DNA from: Prevotella sp. CAG:1320 | Lineage (GTDB): Bacteria > Bacteroidota > Bacteroidia > Bacteroidales > Bacteroidaceae | Assembly: GCA_000435635.1 (NCBI GenBank) | Contig: FR882115.1 | Coordinates: 22,190-86,189 of the forward strand | Direction: 5' to 3' | Length of the DNA stretch: 64,000 bases | Part shown: positions 25,637 to 34,576 of the stretch, piece by piece | Position numbering within the stretch: the first letter of the stretch is position 1 | Layout: every line of letters begins with the position of its first letter | The notes under the pieces: model-generated | What the model was told of the DNA's origin: nothing | Seen by the model: only the letters and a program-made list of their open reading frames with translations | Database searches by the model: none | Made by a program: the position numbers and the translations under genes

Positions 25637-28177
25637 CTAGAGGGCGAACGCCTCGGCATCACGTGCCGCTACGCTATAAGTCTTGCCCTTCACTTGCAAG
25701 TTCAGGCCGATAGGCAGAGCATTGACGATCTTAAGCCACGTAGTCCCCTGCTGGCTGTCTTTTACCACGCTGATACCCACATACTTTTTCAGTTCCTGGG
25801 GCAAATCGGTGGTGGAAGGCAAGTAGGTATCGCCATGGTGAGTAGAGAAAAGCCGCTGCATGTGGTAGCTGTCAGAGAGGCGAATGGAGTCGTTGGTGAA
25901 GTAAATCATGTCCGGAGCCCAGTTGGAATAGCCGTCCTTGCTGAGCAGGGGGGCATAGGAGGCCATCTCCACCACGTCGCCGTTCCTCTCCAGCTGGCAC
26001 ATGTGTATGCCCTCGGCCAAGGCGTTGTCCTTGGGGTCCTTGCCGTGAGAGGCATATTCTCCCAGGTATACCTTGGGAGCCTGGCGGTCGTAGTGGTCGT
26101 AGTAGTCCTGGTTGTTGATGAACCAGCCTGGCTGCTCGTAGTAATGCTCATCCACCATGCTGAACACGCCCTTGTTTTCGTTGGCGATTTTCCAACCCTC
26201 GATATAGTCAGAGGAAGGCCAATGGAAAGGACCCACGGTGCCGATGACCTCAATATTAGGATAGCGCTCCTTCACGGCCTTGCTAATCATCAGGTAACGC
26301 TCGGTGAAAGTGGTGGATACCAAGTCCTCGTTGCCTATGCCTATCATGGAGAGGTTGAAGGGAGCGGGGTGGCCGGCATCCGCGCGCATCTTCGCCCACT
26401 TGGAAGTGGCGGGGTCTCCGTTGGCCCACTCTATCAGGTCGAGCACGTCTTGTATGTAGGCGGGCATGTCCGCCATGGGAATGCCACCCTGCTGACCGCC
26501 CAGGCCGTCGGCGTTGGCCGCCGAGTTCTGGCAGGGAACACCTGCCGCCAAAACGGGCAAAGGCTGTGCGCCCATGTCTTCGCACCACTGGAAGTACTCA
26601 TAGAAGCCCAGGCCGCGGGTCTGGTGGTAGTTCCAGATGTTGCGGGCTGGCTTTCGATCCTTCAAAGGGCCGATGCTCTCCTTCCAATTATAGATGTTGC
26701 CCAGGCCGTCGCCATGCAACATACAGCCACCAGGGAAACGCACGAACTTGGGCTTCAAGGCGGCGATGGTCTCTGCCAAGTCCTTCCGCAAGCCGTGTCC
26801 CTTGTAGGTCTCGCGAGGGAAGAGGCTCACCATATCAATGGCGGCTACGTTGTTCCCCTTGGGCACGAGAGCCAGCGTGACGTCTTTCGATGTCATCCCC
26901 TCTTGCAGGGCTTTGGGATTTATTTGCAGCTCGACCTTATATTGTTTCCATTCATTGTCCTCCAACTTCAGCTTGGCCCTGGCCAAGACGATGCCTCCCT
27001 TGGCGCGCAGCTCTACGGAGAGTTGTTTCTTGCCACCAGGCACGCAGGCATAGAGGCTGAAGTCAAACTTGGGGCCTTTCTTCAAAGTGAGTCCTTCTGC
27101 CAGCGGGGCAGGTATCACCGCAAAGCCGTCCCATCCTGCATTCACCATCTCTTGGTTGGAGAGCAAGGCGAAGTGGGGATTGTTTTGGCTCAGGGGTTTG
27201 ATACTTGCCAAATCAAGCACATCAAAGTGGGTATTGATGACGGCGTTTGTCCAGGCCGTCTTGGCGTTCCAGTTCTCCCCCGGTTTGTCGTTGTTGTACT
27301 CGAAATCTCCGTTCTGCACCATCTCGGCGTAAAGACCACCATCGGCGGCACGGCTGATATCCTCGAAGAAGATGCCCATCAGGCGGTCGGATATCCGCTT
27401 GGCCTTGCCCTCGTCTATGGTGAGCGTGGCCTCTATGGTCTCGGGATAGTCCTTGCCCGTCAGGGTTTTCAGCTCCGCGGCGGTCTTGGGCAGCTGTTCC
27501 TGGGTTTTGGCGTTGAGTTGCGCCATGGCGTGAAACCAGTCCTGGATATATCGCAAATGAGTGGCGGGCACCTGGAAGGCGTTTCCCTCCAGCAACTTAC
27601 CGGCCACCGTGGCGGTATCCCTCGTCCAGAGAACATCCTCGGCCTGTGCCTCAAAATCATCTTCCTTAAAGGTGCGGAAGTCTTCGCTGGCCGACACATA
27701 ACGCTTGCCCTGCTTGGTCTTCAGGTAGATGGAGAAAGAGCCGTCATCCAATTGATAGATGGCGGGAGCCAATACACCCTTTTCCTTCACTATCGGGTAG
27801 TCTTGGGGCCTCCAGGTCACCAAGTCTTCTGAGTAGGCCACAGCGAAGCAAGGCGAATAGTCGTTCACGCTCCAGGCGGCACGCCATGTACCGTCAGCGG
27901 CCTTGGTCACGAAGGGGGCATACATCTTCTTCTCGGCTCCCCACTGCCCGTAATCGGAGGAGCAGAGCTGTCCCACCTCTTGCCACGCACCATGTTCGGT
28001 GAGGTAGGCCAAACGAAGTCCCTGGTCGGGAGCGGGGGAATAAACAAAGATTTGGCAAGTGGAGTCATTGCCCACGATAGTGTAGGCAGGCTCGATGCCT
28101 TGTGCCTGGGCGTGAAATCCCCCTATAGACAGGGATGCCATGGCACAGAGGGCGATGAATGGTTTCTTCATCATCAT
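25637..28177 (-). CDS. GH51-family alpha-L-arabinofuranosidase with N-terminal propeller-like region
   Basis: Predicted to release arabinofuranosyl side chains from arabinan or arabinoxylan. The 846-aa product starts with a signal peptide (MKKPFIALCAMASLSIGG...). Residues about 30-220 contain motifs of the five-bladed propeller type (AVAYSEDLVTWRP, LAPAIYQLDDGSFSIYL) seen in GH43/GH32-like folds. The GH51 part begins near residue 250 (GIFFEDISRAADGGLYAEMV) and has the acid/base Glu in IGIGNED (about 612) and the nucleophile Glu in YLGEYASHG (about 705). Start codons at 28177, 28174 and 28171 are equivalent; an earlier ATG at 28222 would precede the signal peptide and lie in a hairpin. Confidence 0.9.
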   Translation of the reverse strand: MMMKKPFIALCAMASLSIGGFHAQAQGIEPAYTIVGNDSTCQIFVYSPAPDQGLRLAYLTEHGAWQEVGQLCSSDYGQWGAEKKMYAPFVTKAADGTWRAAWSVNDYSPCFAVAYSEDLVTWRPQDYPIVKEKGVLAPAIYQLDDGSFSIYLKTKQGKRYVSASEDFRTFKEDDFEAQAEDVLWTRDTATVAGKLLEGNAFQVPATHLRYIQDWFHAMAQLNAKTQEQLPKTAAELKTLTGKDYPETIEATLTIDEGKAKRISDRLMGIFFEDISRAADGGLYAEMVQNGDFEYNNDKPGENWNAKTAWTNAVINTHFDVLDLASIKPLSQNNPHFALLSNQEMVNAGWDGFAVIPAPLAEGLTLKKGPKFDFSLYACVPGGKKQLSVELRAKGGIVLARAKLKLEDNEWKQYKVELQINPKALQEGMTSKDVTLALVPKGNNVAAIDMVSLFPRETYKGHGLRKDLAETIAALKPKFVRFPGGCMLHGDGLGNIYNWKESIGPLKDRKPARNIWNYHQTRGLGFYEYFQWCEDMGAQPLPVLAAGVPCQNSAANADGLGGQQGGIPMADMPAYIQDVLDLIEWANGDPATSKWAKMRADAGHPAPFNLSMIGIGNEDLVSTTFTERYLMISKAVKERYPNIEVIGTVGPFHWPSSDYIEGWKIANENKGVFSMVDEHYYEQPGWFINNQDYYDHYDRQAPKVYLGEYASHGKDPKDNALAEGIHMCQLERNGDVVEMASYAPLLSKDGYSNWAPDMIYFTNDSIRLSDSYHMQRLFSTHHGDTYLPSTTDLPQELKKYVGISVVKDSQQGTTWLKIVNALPIGLNLQVKGKTYSVAARDAEAFAL

Positions 28178-28210
28178 AAGCGGATATAGTTTAGGTTTAT
28201 TAATAGGTAT

Positions 28211-28241
28211 AAGGCGCGGCACAGGGTACGTGCCGCGCCTT
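28211..28241. terminator. Hairpin between folD and the GH51 gene
   Basis: Stem AAGGCGCGGCAC / GTGCCGCGCCTT with a loop of about seven bases. It follows folD on the minus strand but lacks a long T run, so attenuation of the downstream GH51 gene is also possible. Confidence 0.55.
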
Positions 28242-28267
28242 GTGGGTTGCTAAAGATTATTAGTAGA

Positions 28268-29146
28268 TTACTTGTAGTATTCCTTTTTGCCCGCCGCGAG
28301 CGTGTTCTTCATCAGCGAGCAAATGGTCATGGGGCCCACACCGCCTGGCACGGGAGTGATATAGGAACACTTGGGTGCCACCTCGTCAAACTTCACGTCG
28401 CCATTGAGACGGAAGCCGCTCTTTCGGGTAGCGTCTGGCACGCGGGTAGTACCCACGTCGATAACCACGGCTCCTTCTTTTACCATGTCAGCGGTGACGA
28501 AGTTGGGCTGGCCTATGGCAGCGATGATGATGTCTGCCTGCCGGCACTCCTCTTTCAGGGTGGCGGAATGGGAATGGCACACGGTGACCGTGGCGTCACC
28601 ATACTGTTTCTGCATCATGAGCTGGGCCATGGGCTTGCCCACGATATTGCTACGCCCCAGGATGACACACTTCTTGCCGCTGGTCTCTATCTGGTAGTGG
28701 CGCAAGAGGGTGAGTATGCCCAGTGGCGTGGCGGAGATGAAGCAGGGCAGACCAGCCGCCATGCGTCCCACGTTGATGGGATGGAAGCCGTCCACGTCCT
28801 TGCGGTAGTCTATGGCCATGATGACTTTCTGCTCGTCGATATGCCTGGGCAGGGGCAACTGCACGATGAAGCCGTCCACGTCCTCGTCTTTGTTAAGCCT
28901 GTCTACGCAGGCCAGCAGTTCCTCCTCGGTCACGTCGTCCTCGTAGCGTATGAGCGTGCTCTTGAATCCGCACTGCTCACAGGCTATCACCTTGTTCTTC
29001 ACGTAAGTCTCACTGCCGCCGTCGTGCCCCACGAGCACCGCGGCCAAGTGGGGCTGCTTGCCGCCAGCCTCCACTATCCGTTTCACTTCCTCGGCTATCT
29101 CCGCCTTGATATGGGCGGCGGTGGCCTTTCCGTCTATCAACTGCAT
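28268..29146 (-). CDS. folD: Bifunctional methylenetetrahydrofolate dehydrogenase / methenyl-THF cyclohydrolase
   Basis: Interconverts 5,10-methylene-THF and 10-formyl-THF in one-carbon metabolism. The 292-aa product shows the catalytic region [17 protein letters not shown], the block [15 protein letters not shown], the nucleotide-binding stretch [17 protein letters not shown] and the C-terminal signature [17 protein letters not shown]. Length is normal. It lies 66 bases downstream of ffh on the same strand. Confidence 0.97.
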   Translation of the reverse strand: MQLIDGKATAAHIKAEIAEEVKRIVEAGGKQPHLAAVLVGHDGGSETYVKNKVIACEQCGFKSTLIRYEDDVTEEELLACVDRLNKDEDVDGFIVQLPLPRHIDEQKVIMAIDYRKDVDGFHPINVGRMAAGLPCFISATPLGILTLLRHYQIETSGKKCVILGRSNIVGKPMAQLMMQKQYGDATVTVCHSHSATLKEECRQADIIIAAIGQPNFVTADMVKEGAVVIDVGTTRVPDATRKSGFRLNGDVKFDEVAPKCSYITPVPGGVGPMTICSLMKNTLAAGKKEYYK

Positions 29147-29212
29147 ATTGTCCGTCTTAGTTTTCTAATTGTTATCGCTATGCTTGCGCATGATTTCCCA
29201 CCGCTTTCCGCT

Positions 29213-30553
29213 TTATTTGGGCATGCCCGGCATACCTGGCATTCCCTTCATGAGGGCGGACATCTTGTTGCCGCTCATCATCTTCATCATCTTGCGCATC
29301 TGGTCAAATTGCTTGATGAATCGGTTCACTTCCTGTATCGAGGTGCCGGAGCCCTTGGCGATGCGCATGCGCCTGCTGGTGTTGAGCAACTCGGGGTTCT
29401 GCCGTTCCTTGGGTGTCATGCTGTGTATCATGGCCTCCAGGCTCTTAAAGGCGTTGTCGTCTATGTCCACGTCGCGCAAGGCCTTGCCCACTCCGGGAAT
29501 CATGGCGGCCAGGTCTTTCAGGTTGCCCATCTTCTTGATTTGCTCTATCTGCTTCAGGAAATCATCGAAGTCGAACTTGTTTTTCTGTATCTTCTTCTGC
29601 AAGCGACGAGCCTCTTCCTCGTCAAACTGCTCCTGGGCGCGCTCCACCAGTGACACCACGTCGCCCATGCCCAGGATGCGGTCGGCCATGCGGGTGGGGT
29701 GGAACACGTCTATGGCCTCCATCTTCTCGCCCGTACCTATGAACTTGATGGGCTTGGTAACCACTGTGCGTATGCTCAACGCCGCGCCACCGCGAGTGTC
29801 ACCATCCAACTTGGTGAGCACCACTCCGTCAAAGTCCAGCCGCTCGTTGAATTCCTTCGCGGTGTTCACGGCGTCCTGTCCCGTCATGGAATCCACCACG
29901 AAGAGGGTCTCGTCGGGCTTCACGTGAGCCTTCAGGTTGCTGATCTCGTCCATCATCTGCTCGTCGATGGCCAAGCGTCCCGCCGTGTCTATGATAACCA
30001 CGTCGTTACCACGGGTCTTGGCTTCTTGCAGGGCGTGGTCGGCAATAGAAAGCACGTCCTTGTTCTCTGGCTCACTATATACGGGAACACCTATCTGCTC
30101 TCCCACCACGCGCAACTGCTCGATGGCAGCGGGGCGATAGATATCGCAAGCCACCAGCAAAGGATTCTTGCCGCGCTTGGTCTTGAGCATGTTTGCCAGC
30201 TTACCGCTGAAGGTTGTCTTACCAGAACCTTGCAGTCCGCTCATCAAGATAATCGCGGGACGGCTCTCCAGCCTCAACGGGGCTTCCTCTCCGCCCATCA
30301 GCTCGGCCAATTCGTCGTGTACCAGTTTCACCAACAACTGACCGGGCTTCACCGCCGTGAGCACGTGCATGCCCAACGCCTTTTCCTTCACCTTGTTGGT
30401 AAATTCCTTGGCCACCTTGAAATTCACGTCCGCGTCCAGCAACGCACGGCGGATGTCCTTCATGGTCTCCGCCACGTTTATCTCGGTTATCTTACCTTCA
30501 CCCTTCAATATCTTGAACGAGCGTTCGAGTCTGTCACTTAGATTTTCAAACAT
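29213..30553 (-). CDS. ffh: Signal recognition particle protein Ffh
   Basis: The SRP GTPase that binds 4.5S RNA and signal sequences and delivers nascent membrane proteins to FtsY. The 446-aa product has the N helical bundle, the G domain with GLQGSGKTTFSGKLA, DTAGR and TKLDGD, and a Met-rich M domain ending in GMPGMPGMPK. I chose MFENLSDRLERSF at 30553 because homologues start there and the promoter box lies at 30577-30585. Confidence 0.97.
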   Translation of the reverse strand: MFENLSDRLERSFKILKGEGKITEINVAETMKDIRRALLDADVNFKVAKEFTNKVKEKALGMHVLTAVKPGQLLVKLVHDELAELMGGEEAPLRLESRPAIILMSGLQGSGKTTFSGKLANMLKTKRGKNPLLVACDIYRPAAIEQLRVVGEQIGVPVYSEPENKDVLSIADHALQEAKTRGNDVVIIDTAGRLAIDEQMMDEISNLKAHVKPDETLFVVDSMTGQDAVNTAKEFNERLDFDGVVLTKLDGDTRGGAALSIRTVVTKPIKFIGTGEKMEAIDVFHPTRMADRILGMGDVVSLVERAQEQFDEEEARRLQKKIQKNKFDFDDFLKQIEQIKKMGNLKDLAAMIPGVGKALRDVDIDDNAFKSLEAMIHSMTPKERQNPELLNTSRRMRIAKGSGTSIQEVNRFIKQFDQMRKMMKMMSGNKMSALMKGMPGMPGMPK

Positions 30554-30576
30554 ATTTAATGTACTGATTTTTGGCT

Positions 30577-30585
30577 GCAAAAATA
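30577..30585 (-). promoter_or_regulatory. -7 promoter box of ffh
   Basis: TATTTTTGC on the minus strand, 24 bases upstream of the ffh start. A TTG lies about 18 bases further upstream. Confidence 0.7.
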
Positions 30586-30733
30586 CGAAATTTATCCGAA
30601 CTACAAGCAAGTTCAAGACCATAAAAATGAAAAACCTCCAGCGGCAAGGGGCAGATAAGCGGCAAGGATGTTAATTATTCTTAAAAGAAATGCTGGCAGC
30701 CAGGAATAATTTCCCTGGAATGGCAGATTTTCG

Positions 30734-30742
30734 TAACTTCGC
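30734..30742 (+). promoter_or_regulatory. Putative -7 box of rplU-rpmA (TTCGC variant) with a long leader
   Basis: TAACTTCGC followed by about 115 untranslated bases before rplU. The leader contains GTCTC-n-GGGAC and GGCACGAAGCC inverted repeats and ends in an AT-rich stretch. Autoregulatory ribosomal-protein leaders are common, but I cannot assign this one to a known class. Confidence 0.45.
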
Positions 30743-30862
30743 GGTCGATTGTCTCTATGGGGACATTGTGGATTTGACAAATTAGAGTCCGTGGAGGCTC
30801 AAGAAAGCACTGGCACGAAGCCAGACGCCTCGCGGAAAAAACCGTTTATATTTTTATTTTCA

Positions 30863-31180
30863 ATGTACGCAATTGTAGAAATTAACGGTCAACAGTTCAA
30901 GGTAGAAGAAGGCAAGAAGCTCTTCGTTCACCACATCAACGACGTGGAAGCCGGTGCGACTGTTGAGTACGACAAGGTGCTGCTCGTAGACAAAGACGGA
31001 GCAGTGACTGTCGGTGCGCCCACTGTAGATGGCGCGAAAGTAGTGTTAGAGGTATTGACCCCGCTGGTAAAAGGCGACAAGGTCATCGTGTTCAAGATGA
31101 AGCGCCGCAAGGACTATCGCAAGAAGCGTGGTCACCGCTCTCAGTTCACGGAAGTTAAAGTTAAATCAGTAATCGCTTAA
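30863..31180 (+). CDS. rplU: 50S ribosomal protein L21
   Basis: A 105-aa 23S rRNA-binding protein of the large subunit. It starts [17 protein letters not shown] and ends with the basic [17 protein letters not shown] block typical of bL21. The ATG at 30863 is chosen because everything upstream is leader sequence. Directly followed by rpmA. Confidence 0.98.
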   Translation: MYAIVEINGQQFKVEEGKKLFVHHINDVEAGATVEYDKVLLVDKDGAVTVGAPTVDGAKVVLEVLTPLVKGDKVIVFKMKRRKDYRKKRGHRSQFTEVKVKSVIA

Positions 31181-31196
31181 GTAAGGAGGACTTGAA

Positions 31197-31487
31197 ATGG
31201 CACACAAAAAAGGTGTAGGTAGTTCTAAGAACGGCCGTGAGTCAGCTTCACAACGACTTGGCGTAAAGATTTGGGGTGGCCAGAAAATTATCGCCGGCAA
31301 CATCATCGTTCGCCAGCGTGGCAACAGGCATTACCCTGGAGAGAATGTAGCGCAGGGAAAGGATGACACGCTCTACGCATTGACCGATGGCGTGGTTTAC
31401 TTCCACAAGGGCAAGCGCAACAAGAGTACCGTTTCCGTGCTCTCTCCCGAGGCTTACGCTGAAAAAACGAAGCCGACACAAGCATAA
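31197..31487 (+). CDS. rpmA: 50S ribosomal protein L27
   Basis: A 96-aa large-subunit protein whose N-terminus reaches toward the peptidyl-transferase centre. [16 protein letters not shown] and [21 protein letters not shown] are diagnostic. There is no N-terminal extension of the kind cleaved in Firmicutes. A ribosome-binding-like AAGGAGG precedes the start, 16 bases after rplU. Confidence 0.98.
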   Translation: MAHKKGVGSSKNGRESASQRLGVKIWGGQKIIAGNIIVRQRGNRHYPGENVAQGKDDTLYALTDGVVYFHKGKRNKSTVSVLSPEAYAEKTKPTQA

Positions 31488-31516
31488 AAAAACAAAAAGC
31501 TATTCCAAACAAACAT

Positions 31517-31556
31517 AAAAGCCAATTCCCTCACGGGAGTTGGCTTTCTTATTTTT
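31517..31556 (+). terminator. Intrinsic terminator of rplU-rpmA
   Basis: Stem AAAAGCCAACTCCC-like (GCCAATTCCC / GGGAGTTGGC) followed by TTTCTTATTTTTT. It sits between convergent genes and may serve both. Confidence 0.8.
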
Positions 31557-31567
31557 TATCCAAACGG

Positions 31568-32242
31568 CTAATAGACCCTGGGGCCAAAAATAGCCGTGCC
31601 TATCCTCACCATGGTAGAGCCATGGCGCACGGCTATCGGGAAATCATGGCTCATGCCCCAACTACGCTCCCGGAAAGCGTCTTCATCGGGAAAATAACGC
31701 TGCTTCACCTCCTGGAAAAAGCGGTTAGCCACGTCAAACTCATCGGCTATCCTCGCGGAATCATCCACGTTTGAAGCCATCATCATCAAGCCGCATATGC
31801 GGACATGGGACAACGTGCGCCATTCCCCTTCCTCCAGGAAAGTGCGGCAGTCATCTAGCGAGAAGCCGTATTTGGTTTCCTCCTCGGCGATGTGCAACTC
31901 CAGCAGCACGTCTATCACACGGTCATGCTTGGCTGCCTGCTTCTCTATCTCCCTCAACAGGCGCAGGCTGTCCACCGCGTCTATCATGGAGATATAGGGA
32001 GCGATATACTTCACCTTGTTGGTCTGCAGGTGGCCTATGAAATGCCACTCTATGTCGTCTGGCAATTCCGTCACCTTGCGGGACAGCTCCTGCACTTGGC
32101 TCTCGCCGAAAACCCTCTGCCCCTCGTCGTAAGCCGCACGCAAATACTCCGTGGGGTGAAACTTGCTTACGGCCACAAGCTTCACGCCCTCGGGCAACGA
32201 GGCGCGCACCTCACGCAAACCTTTCGCCACGTCGTACATCAT
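31568..32242 (-). CDS. YggS/PLPHP-family pyridoxal-phosphate homeostasis protein
   Basis: A 224-aa single-domain alanine-racemase-like barrel that binds pyridoxal 5'-phosphate and balances vitamin B6 pools; no catalytic activity is known for the family. The PLP Lys is in LVAVSKFHP, and the motifs FGESQVQE, WHFIGHLQTNK and the C-terminal RIGTAIFGPR fit. It overlaps the DUF4494 gene by 4 bases, so the two are translationally coupled. Confidence 0.94.
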   Translation of the reverse strand: MMYDVAKGLREVRASLPEGVKLVAVSKFHPTEYLRAAYDEGQRVFGESQVQELSRKVTELPDDIEWHFIGHLQTNKVKYIAPYISMIDAVDSLRLLREIEKQAAKHDRVIDVLLELHIAEEETKYGFSLDDCRTFLEEGEWRTLSHVRICGLMMMASNVDDSARIADEFDVANRFFQEVKQRYFPDEDAFRERSWGMSHDFPIAVRHGSTMVRIGTAIFGPRVY

Positions 32243-32751
32243 TCCGCCACCTGCTCATACTCAGGGCGGTCGTTCTTCTCCTCCTGCCCTTTTCCAGAGG
32301 TAACACGATGCTCATAGACATCCAAGATATGGGTTTCCGCCACCGATGCGATAGCGTAATCCACCATAGTGCCGCCCATGACTTCATCCACGTAGCGCAC
32401 GCAACGGGGCAGGCTGTTGGCCTGAACCAGGTAGTTGACGTTGCTGCGCTTCTCTTTCTCCGTCTTCTCATCGATGGTGATAAACTGCAACTTCACCTTA
32501 TACCAACGGTCGTCCGCGTCGTTGTCGCTGAAGAACACTTCTCCATAAGACGCCTTCACGATACCCGTGATGGTGATGCTTCCGCTCACGTAGGCCGACA
32601 TCTCCTCCAGCATGACGCTCTCAGCCTCCGTAAAGCTCAACGCGTCTACCACATATTGCTCGGAGACCACTTTCTCCGCACCGTCCTCCATTGTTTTCTG
32701 GTATTTCACCTTGCATTCATACCAGTTGCTCGTTCTGCTTCTCATTGCCAT
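32239..32751 (-). CDS. DUF4494 family protein
   Basis: A 170-aa protein of a Bacteroidetes-restricted family of unknown function. Recognisable elements are NWYECKVKYQKT near the start, VVDALSFTEAESVMLEEM, and RWYKVKLQFITIDEKTEKEK; the C-terminus is charged and disordered. No signal peptide or membrane segment. Coupled to the YggS gene. ATG at 32751 or 32745. Confidence 0.82.
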   Translation of the reverse strand: MAMRSRTSNWYECKVKYQKTMEDGAEKVVSEQYVVDALSFTEAESVMLEEMSAYVSGSITITGIVKASYGEVFFSDNDADDRWYKVKLQFITIDEKTEKEKRSNVNYLVQANSLPRCVRYVDEVMGGTMVDYAIASVAETHILDVYEHRVTSGKGQEEKNDRPEYEQVAE

Positions 32752-32791
32752 TGTTTATACCTGTCTTTTATTTTTTATAGTAAACTGAGTT

Positions 32792-32800
32792 GCAAAGATA
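32792..32800 (-). promoter_or_regulatory. -7 promoter box of the DUF4494-YggS operon
   Basis: TATCTTTGC on the minus strand, 41 bases upstream of the DUF4494 start. Confidence 0.7.
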
Positions 32801-32915
32801 GCGCGAATCGGAGACAATACAAAATAAAAGACCCGCTTTTTTGGCGGGCATCTACATCGTAAACCTATCATACCTTATATAATATATAATAGACTCCCCC
32901 TTCAGGGAAGATATA

Positions 32916-32996
32916 CTGCGTTGGCCAACGCAGTACTACTGATATTGGATTTCAGTAGTACTAAAACGTCAGAGCAGTAGTACTGACTTTTCAGAC
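32916..32996 (+). repeat. Family B 22-bp repeats, three units, led by an 18-bp perfect palindrome
   Basis: A perfect palindrome CTGCGTTGGCCAACGCAG (32916-32933) leads into units at 32931, 32953 and 32975. Cores are CAGTACTACTGA, CAGTAGTACTAA and CAGTAGTACTGA; the last unit ends in TGACTTTT as in the other family B arrays. The rest of the 610-base gap up to the aminotransferase holds only the two promoters. Confidence 0.8.
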
Positions 32997-33323
32997 CAGG
33001 TTATTTTTTGCTACCCTATGGGGGCAGTATCTCATCGGCGACACGGAAAACATAGCAGGATATACAGCAAATACCCCGTAGGGCGAAGCCTGCCTTCCGT
33101 CAGCGCACCACTTCCTGGAAGTAAAAGTTGTTTCTAAACAGAAGATGTAAAACAAGCCAATAGACGTAACCATGATTGTACACTAACTGCAAGCAAAGAA
33201 GGCGGCAGTTTGAAAAGACCCTAAACGCATCCATCGCTTCCGCTTACCGCCCCGCCAAAACCCACCCAAAACGGAAATGGAGAAAAAATCAGAGGTTTCT
33301 TCTTTTTAGTGGCATATTTTTAT

Positions 33324-33332
33324 TATCTTTGC
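33324..33332 (+). promoter_or_regulatory. -7 promoter box of the aminotransferase gene
   Basis: TATCTTTGC, 30 bases before the ATG at 33362. It decides the start, because upstream in-frame ATG codons would lie before the transcript. Confidence 0.7.
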
Positions 33333-33361
33333 CCACTGTTATCAATCAGCGTGTATCAACA

Positions 33362-34567
33362 ATGCCAGAAATATCTGTACGCGGGGTAGAGATGCCCGAG
33401 TCACCCATCAGGAAACTATCTCCCTTGGCCGCCGCCGCCAAGAAGCGCGGTGTCAAGGTGTATCACCTTAACATAGGACAACCCGACTTGCCCACCCCGC
33501 AGTGCGGGCTCGACGCTCTGAAAACCATAGACAGGAAAATACTGGAATACTCCCCCAGCCAGGGATACCTGAGCTACAGGGAGAAACTGACGCATTACTA
33601 CGCGAAATACAATATCCACGTCACGGCAGATGACATCATCATCACCGCGGGAGGCTCGGAAGCCGTGCTTTTCGCTTTCATGAGCTGCCTGAACCCAGGC
33701 GACGAGATTATCGTGCCAGAGCCTGCCTACGCCAACTACATGGCTTTCGCCATCAGCGCGGGGGCAAAGATACGCACTATCGCCACGACCATAGAAGAGG
33801 GGTTCTCGCTGCCCAAGGTGGAGAAATTCGAGGAGCTCATCAACGAGCGAACCCGCGCCATCATGATCTGCAACCCCAATAACCCCACGGGATATCTCTA
33901 CACCCGCAGGGAAATGAACCAGATACGTGACCTGGTGAAGAAATACGACCTCTATCTCTTCTCCGACGAGGTTTACCGCGAGTATATCTATACGGGCAGC
34001 CCCTACATATCTGCCTGCCACCTGGAGGGAATAGAGCAAAACGTGGTGCTGATAGACTCCGTGTCGAAGCGATACAGTGAGTGTGGCATCCGTATAGGCG
34101 CGCTCATCACCAAGAACGAGCGTATACGGCAAGCGGTGATGAAGTTTTGCCAGGCGCGCCTCTCGCCTCCCTTGATAGGGCAAATAGTGGCCGAGGCCTC
34201 GCTTGACGCTCCCGAGGAGTATTATCGTGATGTCTACGAAGAATACGTGGAACGACGGAAATGCCTCATCGACGGGCTCAACAGGATACAGGGCGTTTAC
34301 TCCCCTATCCCCATGGGAGCTTTCTACACCGTGGCCAAACTGCCCGTGGACGACGCGGAGAAGTTCTGCCGCTGGTGCCTGGAGGAGTTCAACTATGAGG
34401 GGGAGACCGTGATGATGGCTCCCGCTTCCGGCTTTTACACCACTCCTGGCGCGGGCATCAACCAAGTGCGCATCGCCTACGTGCTGAAGAAGGAAGACCT
34501 CAACAGGGCGCTGCTGGTATTGCGCAAGGCTTTGGAGGCCTATCCCGGCAGAGTGGACGAAGACTGA
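33362..34567 (+). CDS. Class I/II PLP-dependent aminotransferase
   Basis: A 401-aa fold-type I aminotransferase of the aspartate/aromatic group. LNIGQPDLPTP is the substrate-loop region, NPNNPTGYLYTRREM the core family motif, FSDEVYREYIY the cofactor-binding Asp/Tyr, and SVSKRYSECGIRIG carries the Schiff-base Lys. The Cys-Gly where many relatives have a glycine-rich pair is unremarkable. The exact amino-acid substrate cannot be told. It precedes a permease gene by 9 bases. Confidence 0.9.
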   Translation: MPEISVRGVEMPESPIRKLSPLAAAAKKRGVKVYHLNIGQPDLPTPQCGLDALKTIDRKILEYSPSQGYLSYREKLTHYYAKYNIHVTADDIIITAGGSEAVLFAFMSCLNPGDEIIVPEPAYANYMAFAISAGAKIRTIATTIEEGFSLPKVEKFEELINERTRAIMICNPNNPTGYLYTRREMNQIRDLVKKYDLYLFSDEVYREYIYTGSPYISACHLEGIEQNVVLIDSVSKRYSECGIRIGALITKNERIRQAVMKFCQARLSPPLIGQIVAEASLDAPEEYYRDVYEEYVERRKCLIDGLNRIQGVYSPIPMGAFYTVAKLPVDDAEKFCRWCLEEFNYEGETVMMAPASGFYTTPGAGINQVRIAYVLKKEDLNRALLVLRKALEAYPGRVDED

Positions 34568-34576
34568 TAAAGGAAG

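Noticed and set aside
25301..27832. An 843-codon open frame on the plus strand
   Set aside because: It is antisense to the GH51 gene, which has a signal peptide, catalytic motifs and a terminator; the plus-strand product has no family resemblance.
28247..29653. A long plus-strand open frame of 468 codons
   Set aside because: Antisense to folD and ffh, whose motifs are complete; His- and Leu-rich shadow composition.
33416..34465. A 349-codon minus-strand open frame
   Set aside because: Shadow of the aminotransferase, caused by high GC at third positions.
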